NCBI RefSeq assembly: GCF_020520425.1
Contig: NC_079492.1
Coordinates: forward strand, 109,217,157 to 109,281,156
DNA: 64,000 nt
From: Spinacia oleracea
Taxonomy: Eukaryota; Streptophyta; Magnoliopsida; Caryophyllales; Amaranthaceae
Direction of reading: 5' to 3'
Of this stretch, positions 59,563 through 64,000 are shown piece after piece. The position numbers were made by a program, and so were the translations under genes. The number at the start of each line of letters is the position of its first letter. Within the stretch, counting starts at the first letter, position 1. The notes under the pieces were generated by a model. That model had not been told where the DNA came from, did no database searches, and saw nothing but the letters and a program-made list of their open reading frames with translations.

Positions 59563-60399
59563 GAGGAAGGCTCATGTGAGAACATCCCCTCTATGTGAGA
59601 ACACAATCTTATGTGAGAATAAATCTTGGCCTTTGAATCATTTCTAATCTAACATCTGAAATCAAGGGATTCCTAAGGGCATTTTTGTAAATTTGTTCAA
59701 GATATACCTAACCAACCTCCTTTCCTTTTCACGCTTATTTCTTTCTCTCTCTAACCTATGTTTTCTCCCTCTGCTTTCTCTCCTCTCTCTCTCCTCTACT
59801 GCCGCCATCACCAGGACCTCAATCAAGTTCGAATTGATCTCAAATTCGCTTCAGAAATCAATTATATTCTCGAATACATTCATCTAATTGCTTATTTAAA
59901 GGTATTTTATCAATTTTTGTTCAATTTCGCGATTCTGATTTATGTATTTTGCGTGATAATTTTTCGATATTTGACCTAGTTTTGATTATCGAATTCAATT
60001 TATCATTATCGAATTGCAATTATGGAATTTCTTATTATCGATTTGCTGAATTTCGTGAGCTGCTTTTTTATTTCGAATTTCACGAGCTGTTTTTTTATTA
60101 CCGAATTGTTCACTATGTTATTGATTTGTTTTGTTTTTGATTTTTTGATTTGTTTTTATTTTGTTTTTTTGATTTGGATTTGTTATTGTTTTGAGATTTT
60201 TTATTATCGAATTGTTCTGCTCAATTTTTTTTAAAATTTATGTGTTAAAATTCGGATTCAATCATGTGTATGTTTCATGCTTTTTGATTTACAGATCAAT
60301 ATTCTTCTGTTTGAGCAATGACATGGAAAGTTCATCACAATCCAACCTCATCATTGACGGAATTCAGTGAGTTTTCTTATAATGTGTCAGATGTTTAGC

Positions 60400-60720
60400 G
60401 TTCTAAATAATCGCTTTAAATGTTCTGAGTAAAAGTCATTTTTGTTCTGCATAGTTTTTTCTAGTGTTCTGTATAGTTGTTTCTACTTTTCTGAGAAATT
60501 ATTTTTGATGTTCTGAATTATTGCATTACATGTTCTGAACAATTGTTTTAAATGTTCTGAGTAATAGTCATTTTTGTTTTGAATAGTTTCTTCTAGTGTT
60601 CTGTATAGTTGATTTTAATTCCGGTGACATTGTTTTTGATGTTCTGAATTATTGCTTTACATTGTTTTTTATGTTCTGATATATTGCTTTTTAGAACATT
60701 TGGCCATGTAGCTGCTCTTT
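60400..60720 (-). repeat. TGTTCT repeats of the right element, outer set
   Basis: About a dozen degenerate units of ATGTTCTGAATAATTGCTTT type occur here (AGAACAT on the minus strand). Two more lie at 61470-61500. Confidence 0.75.
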
Positions 60721-61613
60721 TAGGACCCGAGACCCTACAGGCTACGTGTTCTCTAACTTGGTGGTTGTCACACCACTAGTGAGTGTAGTCACACCATTTG
60801 GCAAGCAAGGAATTACAAACAGTAGATGGTGGCACATAGATTATGTAAACTAGCTATATATATAATGACATACTTCTACTGAAGAGTTTATGAACCCATT
60901 TAAGTATGGGGAGAATCTCCTCAAGGCCTACTTGTGCTTGGTTTCAGTTGCTCTACTATAAAATACAGATAGAAGGGGGTAATTCGACTTGTGGATGAGC
61001 TAATGGTGGTGCAGCATCCAACCAAATACATGAAACTTTGCCTCAGTGGTCCTACTCAATTACTGAAACCATGAATTGGAAGTTTAGTATCTGGAGGGGT
61101 CATTAGGGATAACATTAAGCTGTGGATGCAACGACCTTAATTAGTCTCTTATATCAGCCTCCTTTGTTTTTTTTCTTCATGCTCTATGTGACTCTGTTTA
61201 TAATGTACTAGGCTGTTGGACTTTGACATCTTGTAGCCAGCTCCAACAAGTGTATTTTTTTTTTGGACAGGGAATATACTATTGACATGCTACTAGTGTT
61301 GTTGATGGTCAGTTGGAGTGTTTTTAGCAAGCAGACATTGAGTTGTGAAGACCGGACTACTTAATGAAGTTGGTGGAGTGTAGTTTAGTTTTGTAGATTA
61401 TGGTTTAAGTTGACCGTTGACTACTGTTCTAATTTTCGTTACAGTAATATATTTATCCGATCCCCATTGTGTATGTTCTAATTATCGTTGTGTATGTTCT
61501 AATTATTGGTGCATATGTTTCTTTATTATTCTATAATCCAAGTTGTTGTTGCATTTTTCTATTTTCTATAGATAGTACTACATGCATTTTTTTTTTCTTG
61601 AATACTTTGTTAA

Positions 61614-61683
61614 AACCTATTAGCTCAAATGGTAGAGCGGTGTGCCATTGCACATGGATGTAGGTTCAAATCCTACATAGGTT
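61614..61683 (+). ncRNA. tRNA-like sequence C (70 bp)
   Basis: The acceptor is AACCTAT/ATAGGTT, a perfect 7 bp. The D arm is GCTC/GAGC with an AAATGGTA loop. The T arm is GTAGG/CCTAC with a TTCAAAT loop. The anticodon arm is GTGTG/CACAT with a six-base loop (CCATTG). It is the counterpart of copy B, with about five differences in 70. Confidence 0.7.
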
Positions 61684-61990
61684 ATTGAGAACACACAACT
61701 TAGCTCCAATGTATTTATAGGGATGGGTTTTACAAGAGAAATACCCTCCATCACAAGCTGAGCTAAGTGTCTTAAACACCCACCCATGACTCGAGAATGT
61801 CAGTCGTGTCCTTAAAGCTTACTAGTGCAGCTCTACCAGCTCGAGAATACTTTTTAGTTGTTCGGGATAGGGCCTCAGATGTTGGTAAACAAGGCTCACA
61901 ATCAAACAAATTTCTCATTTCACCTGTGAGTAAAGCCAGCAACAAAGACACCCCTGCAGTGGTAAGTCCATTGAATCCTCAGTTATCACC

Positions 61991-62167
61991 TCATTGGTAT
62001 ACATCGACACCAACTCGTGATAATTTGTTGTCAACTGCTATGCATAAAGGTCCAGAGTAGTTACCAGCTTTCTTATCATACTCCTCTAATGAGGAATTAT
62101 GTTGGTCATACATCTTGGCTATCTCAGTCATGCTTCCCTGCTCCCTAGCTAGTTTCTCCACAAACTG
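61991..62167 (-). pseudogene. Element-borne protein fragment, right copy
   Basis: The minus-strand frame reads QFVEKLAREQGSMTEIAKMY, then DQHNSSLEEYDKKAGNYSG, to a TGA after DVYQ. Beyond two stops the same frame is open again to about 61785 (GLTTAGVSLLLALLTGEMRN ... DILESWVGV). This suggests a longer ancestral exon than the left copy retains. The family was not recognised. Confidence 0.45.
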
Positions 62168-62343
62168 TTGCCTTCAGTTCAAGTGTTAGATTTCATGTTT
62201 TACAAACTAAGGCTAATGTTCTAAAAATTTATGCATATGTTCTAAAGTAAGTAAACAAATTCAAAAGTAAACAAAAGTGATTCAAAATCAAAGAATCATC
62301 AAATAGGAGAATAAATTAATATTATAAATGGAATGGAAAGAGT

Positions 62344-62413
62344 TGCCTATGTAGGATTCGAACCTACATCATTGTGCAGCCGCACAAAGCTCTACCAATT
62401 GAGCTAATAGGCA
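62344..62413 (-). ncRNA. tRNA-like sequence D (70 bp)
   Basis: On the minus strand the acceptor is TGCCTAT/ATAGGCA. The D and T arms are as in copy A. The anticodon arm is TTGTG/CACAA with a six-base loop (CGGCTG). It differs from copy A at about three positions, all in that loop. The flanks are also the reverse complement of copy A's flanks, with substitutions. Confidence 0.7.
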
Positions 62414-62749
62414 TTGTACCAAAACACCAAGCATTGACGACCATTACTTGCAACAACACCACACAGACAAAACTTCTAGCAACAACCAAACAAAGCAGAA
62501 CCGCTGCCCACCCTAGACTTACCTGCGACAACCCTCCCTGCAAAACAAATAGCCTACACCAGCAACTATCAACCACTTAGACCAAACCCAATCTTTGCAA
62601 CAACCATACTAGCCCATAATGTTGCACATGAAAACACAACATAGCTAACCTGGCCAAAATTGTCATAAAAACGGGCAAAAAATCAGACCCAAAGCAGATT
62701 CAGGAACATATTAGATACAAGAAGAGAATATTGGAACATATCCTTCTAG

Positions 62750-63140
62750 TTTCAGAACATCTTCTTATGAAATTTAAAACATAAATATCCATAAATAATG
62801 CAGATAATGTTCTAACAATTAAATTTATATGTTCTAACAAGTTGATCAATATGTTCTAATAGTTAAGGAACATGTTCTGCATTAACAAAGTATATGTTCT
62901 GAGTGACTTATCTTTTGTTCTGAAGTAATTAAAGTTATGTTCTGAACTCATTTAATATAGGTTCCAAGGACCAATACCATGTGTTCTATACATTTCATCT
63001 AATTGTTCTAATAATTAAACCTACACGTTCTAACCAGCTAAAGTATATATTCTAACAATTAAACTTATATGTTCTAACAAGTTGAGCAATATGTTATAAC
63101 TAGTTAAGGGACATGTTATGCATTAACAAAGTACATGTTC
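62750..63140 (-). repeat. TGTTCTAA minisatellite array of the right element, inner set
   Basis: About 14 units of TATGTTCTAACAATTAAACT type, 20-25 bp each, lie here, with further units at 63655-63690 and 63930-63990. They mirror the plus-strand arrays of the left element. Confidence 0.85.
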
Positions 63141-64000
63141 TGATGTTGAACATCCATTACACTCCTCTGGGAACATTAGCATAAAAAATAAAAAAAACAG
63201 ACCATTGCACTTTCCCTGCAAGATTTTTGTACCTTTCTAAACAAATACACTTATTTTTCTTTCCGAATTGGTTACTAACATGAGTCATAAATGGATAATG
63301 GTCTTATGAACCTGGTTTTGTTAACCAAATGGAAAGTCCAGGTGGTTCTGCTGGTCATCATGCAATGAACTCACTCACTCAAACTCATAGTTTAAAGGAA
63401 AGATTGTAATTTGTATTGATAAATGCTTAAAGCTTGTAAACATGTATTGCTTGAGAACGTTCAAGAGGTTCTCTACTCTCCCACTTTCACCTAATACAAT
63501 CAACATGCCTGCATACTCACTTCCCTCCCCTCTTAATTACAAATCGCTTACAAAAGACAAACAACATAAAGGAAGACAGAAAAAAGACAATAGGCTTAAT
63601 GTTCGTTAATGGCTTCTCTCGCCTTTCTTTGGATTGTTACCACTGTACATTACTCTTACATGTTCTAAGCAGTTAAGCTATATGTTCTAACACAGTGAGA
63701 GATGATGTTTCATTGTTATTTAGTTTACTTTTGGAGAGATTTTGTTTACTATTTGAGAGATTTAATAGACTTTTGGACTAACTGCTAGCCAAACCTGAAG
63801 CTCAATTGCACAGACTGCAGTAGCTAACAACCATAACCAAAGCTCAACACAACAGGTAATTCCGCTAAATCAATCGCAACCAAAATTTAGTTATGTTTTT
63901 AATATGGATATTATATTAAAAAATAACATATGTTATATGTTCTAACCAACGAAACTATATGTTCTAACTAGTGAACCAACATGTTCTAAAAACATAAGCT

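Larger units (their letters stand above)
59563..64000 (-). mobile_element. Large TIR-type DNA transposon, right copy, inverted (runs off the window)
   Basis: It starts GAGGAAGGCTCATGTGAGAA at the AT tract. It is related to the left element but in opposite orientation: the AGAACAT word is now on the minus strand, and tRNA-like copies C and D appear in mirrored order. The stretch around 62151-62194 is the near reverse complement of 57235-57280. Near the outer end, a leader-like exon ends TTTAAAGGTATTT (59897) and a short exon at about 60294-60367 contains ATGGAAAGTTCATC before GTGAGTT. The part at 60700-61440 has no counterpart in the left copy. The other terminus lies beyond 64000. Confidence 0.55.

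Noticed and set aside
59543-59570. Reading the AT tract plus AGA as a Helitron 5' end (TCTATATA on the minus strand)
   Set aside because: The base before TC would be C rather than the required A, and the same position is explained as the terminus of the right-hand TIR element.
61797-62060. 87-codon plus-strand ORF (MSVVSLKLTSAALP...)
   Set aside because: It is antisense to the protein block shared by both element copies, so the minus-strand reading is preferred.
57006-62413. Functional tRNA genes
   Set aside because: All four copies lack a seven-base anticodon loop and have no T-run terminator, and they lie within repeated elements. I call them tRNA-like.

Overview
The window is nuclear DNA of a flowering plant, almost certainly a eudicot. 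Host genes carry GT-AG introns of up to 8 kb, the sequence is AT-rich, and it is packed with plant-type transposable elements. Recurrent TACTCCGTA-like words are something I associate with Caryophyllales, but the species is not proven from the sequence alone.

Three host genes are well supported, all on the + strand. (1) 14656-18105 is a three-exon gene for the roughly 6 kDa plant mitochondrial ATP synthase small subunit, with site II (TGGGCY) elements upstream. (2) 22118-28820 is a six-exon ACT-repeat protein of the ACR9 type, 418 aa. (3) 30801-45216 is an eleven-exon conserved plant protein of unknown function, about 361-373 aa, with a second intron of 8.2 kb and a GTG where the reading frame would be expected to begin. 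A fourth, tentative gene (52568-52885, - strand) would encode a 105-aa single-pass membrane protein with a 13-residue tandem repeat.

The rest is layered mobile DNA. Positions 1-6402 hold part of a Tekay/Del-like Ty3/gypsy element on the - strand, with one long LTR, sitting inside a decayed Mutator-like transposase (6403-7965). A nearly complete L1-type LINE (8217-about 13090, - strand) follows, then a short Helitron (13470-14065). Introns and intergenic DNA hold a hAT-like element with an 8-bp target duplication, several Stowaway-like MITEs, two or three SINE-like elements and a 1.5-kb TIR element with a MITE inside it. Positions 46000-51150 are remains of a Tat/Ogre-like LTR element with a Helitron inserted in its LTR.

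The most unusual part is 54019-64000. Two related, roughly 5.5-kb elements lie in opposite orientation around a (TA)n tract near 59553, forming a very large imperfect inverted repeat. Both are loaded with an AGAACAT word kept on one strand per element. Each carries a pair of 70-bp tRNA-like sequences flanking a shared protein-coding block, and the left copy also holds a fragment resembling chaperonin-60. This is the best candidate in the window for something undescribed.
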